From contig WJKZ01000142.1 in NCBI GenBank assembly GCA_014728785.1, positions 1 through 6,393 of the forward strand: a DNA stretch of 6,393 bases, in the 5' to 3' direction. This stretch comes from Candidatus Omnitrophota bacterium (GTDB lineage: Bacteria; Omnitrophota; Gorgyraeia; Duberdicusellales; 4484-171). A program made the position numbers and the translations under genes. Every line of letters starts with the position of its first letter. The first letter of the stretch is position 1. Positions 5,503 through 6,393 of the stretch are shown here, piece by piece. The notes below the pieces were generated by a model that was given only the letters and a program-made list of their open reading frames with translations, was not told the origin of the DNA and ran no database searches.

Positions 5503-6393
5503 TTATTCCCATTCAATCGTTGCCGGAGGCTTTGAGCTGATATCAAAAACAACTCTGTTTATACCTCTGATTTTATTTATAAGCGAATTGGAAATCTCAT
5601 CCAGGACCTCATAAGGCAGCCTGGTCCAATCGGCTGTCATCCCGTCTAAACTGTTCACTGAACGTATCGCTGCCGCATAATCATAAGTTCTTTTATCTCC
5701 CATGACCCCCACTGTTTTCATATCAAGCAAAACACAAAATGCCTGCCATATGTCTTTATACAATCCGTATTTTCTTATTATGGATTCGACAACCGCATCC
5801 GCCTCTTTTAATATCTTCAGCCTCTCTTTGGTAATCGCTCCTATTACTCTTACAGCCAGGCCGGGCCCGGGAAAAGGATGGCGATGGATTATAGAATCAG
5901 GCAGGCCTAATATTGATGCCACTTCTCTTACCTCATCTTTGAAGATATATCTGAAAGGCTCAATCAGCTTTAATTTCATATCTAAAGGCAATCCTCCCAC
6001 ATTATGATGAGATTTAATACAGGCGGTCGGCCCGCCAAAAAGAGAAACGGATTCTATAACATCCGGATATAGGGTCCCCTGGGCTAAAAATTTAACATTC
6101 CTGATTTTCCGTGCTTCTTCTTCGAAGATGCGGATGAATTCATGGCCTATTATTTTACGCTTTTTTTCGGGATCAATGACTCCTTCTAATTTTTCCAAAA
6201 AAGATTTAGCGGCATTAACATAATGCAGGTCTATTTTAAAATGGTCCCGGAAAACCTTAACCACCTTCTTTTCCTCGCCTTTTCTGAGCAGGCCGTTATT
6301 TACAAAAATACACTTCAGCCTCTTGCCTAATGCTTCGTTCAGTAAAACCGCCAGGGTAGATGAATCCACCCCGCCGCTTAAGCCGCATATCAC
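5503..6393 (-). CDS. guaA: GMP synthase (glutamine-hydrolysing), C-terminal part; 5' end outside window
   Basis: Converts XMP to GMP with ATP and glutamine, the last step of de novo guanine nucleotide synthesis. The frame is open to the window edge, and its first codon (GTG) is an internal Val of the [12 protein letters not shown] segment, not a start. The missing part should be the N-terminal glutamine amidotransferase domain and a linker. What remains is the ATP pyrophosphatase domain, with the PP-loop SGGVDSS (6-12), [12 protein letters not shown] and [11 protein letters not shown]. The dimerisation domain follows, with [14 protein letters not shown] (172-185), [14 protein letters not shown] and [13 protein letters not shown], ending in the typical KPPATIEWE. 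About 290 residues from the PP-loop to the end is the normal length, so this part is intact. dnaE follows 44 bases after the stop in the same direction. Confidence 0.98.
   Translation of the reverse strand: MICGLSGGVDSSTLAVLLNEALGKRLKCIFVNNGLLRKGEEKKVVKVFRDHFKIDLHYVNAAKSFLEKLEGVIDPEKKRKIIGHEFIRIFEEEARKIRNVKFLAQGTLYPDVIESVSLFGGPTACIKSHHNVGGLPLDMKLKLIEPFRYIFKDEVREVASILGLPDSIIHRHPFPGPGLAVRVIGAITKERLKILKEADAVVESIIRKYGLYKDIWQAFCVLLDMKTVGVMGDKRTYDYAAAIRSVNSLDGMTADWTRLPYEVLDEISNSLINKIRGINRVVFDISSKPPATIEWE

Noticed and set aside
6391..6393. GTG at the window edge as the start of guaA
   Set aside because: It encodes the Val just before [11 protein letters not shown], in the core of the ATP pyrophosphatase domain. 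The amidotransferase domain must lie beyond the window.
1..6393. A novel defence, mobile or biosynthetic system
   Set aside because: All coding space is taken by five recognisable housekeeping genes, and the one gap of 313 bases is too small to hold such a system.

Overview
The window is a compact stretch of bacterial chromosome in which every supported gene lies on the minus strand. Read in the direction of transcription (high to low coordinates) the order is: guaA, GMP synthase, 5' end cut off by the window edge; dnaE, replicative DNA polymerase III alpha subunit, complete; an HU/IHF-family DNA-binding protein gene, complete; a 313-base gap; hisS, histidyl-tRNA synthetase, complete; and the first 60 codons of aspS, aspartyl-tRNA synthetase, cut off by the other edge. 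All are core housekeeping genes. The base composition is moderately AT-rich, with strong GGAG-type ribosome sites in front of hisS and aspS. DnaE has the HLHVHT-type PHP domain with its metal ligands present, which points away from the Proteobacteria. I cannot name a phylum from this alone; an uncultured Gram-negative-type lineage such as Omnitrophota is only a guess.

Region by region: guaA ends 44 bases before dnaE, and dnaE has almost no Shine-Dalgarno sequence. dnaE ends 23 bases before the HU gene. A very good sigma70-type promoter (TTGACA, 17 bases, TAGACT) lies across the dnaE stop codon and would start transcription on or next to the HU start codon, which suggests a leaderless HU mRNA. 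The gap from 1445 to 1757 is the only real non-coding stretch. It holds a weak candidate promoter, several small hairpins, an intrinsic-terminator-like hairpin with a T run, an alternative hairpin that would exclude the terminator, and a short frame-disrupted open frame that looks like the start of a small membrane protein. hisS and aspS are separated by one base and are probably translationally coupled.

Functionally, the genes cover purine nucleotide synthesis (guaA), replication (dnaE), nucleoid structure (HU) and tRNA charging (hisS, aspS). I see no mobile element, CRISPR array, RNA gene, defence system or novel enzyme. The points worth a second look are regulatory: the promoter over the dnaE stop codon, and the leader in front of hisS-aspS.
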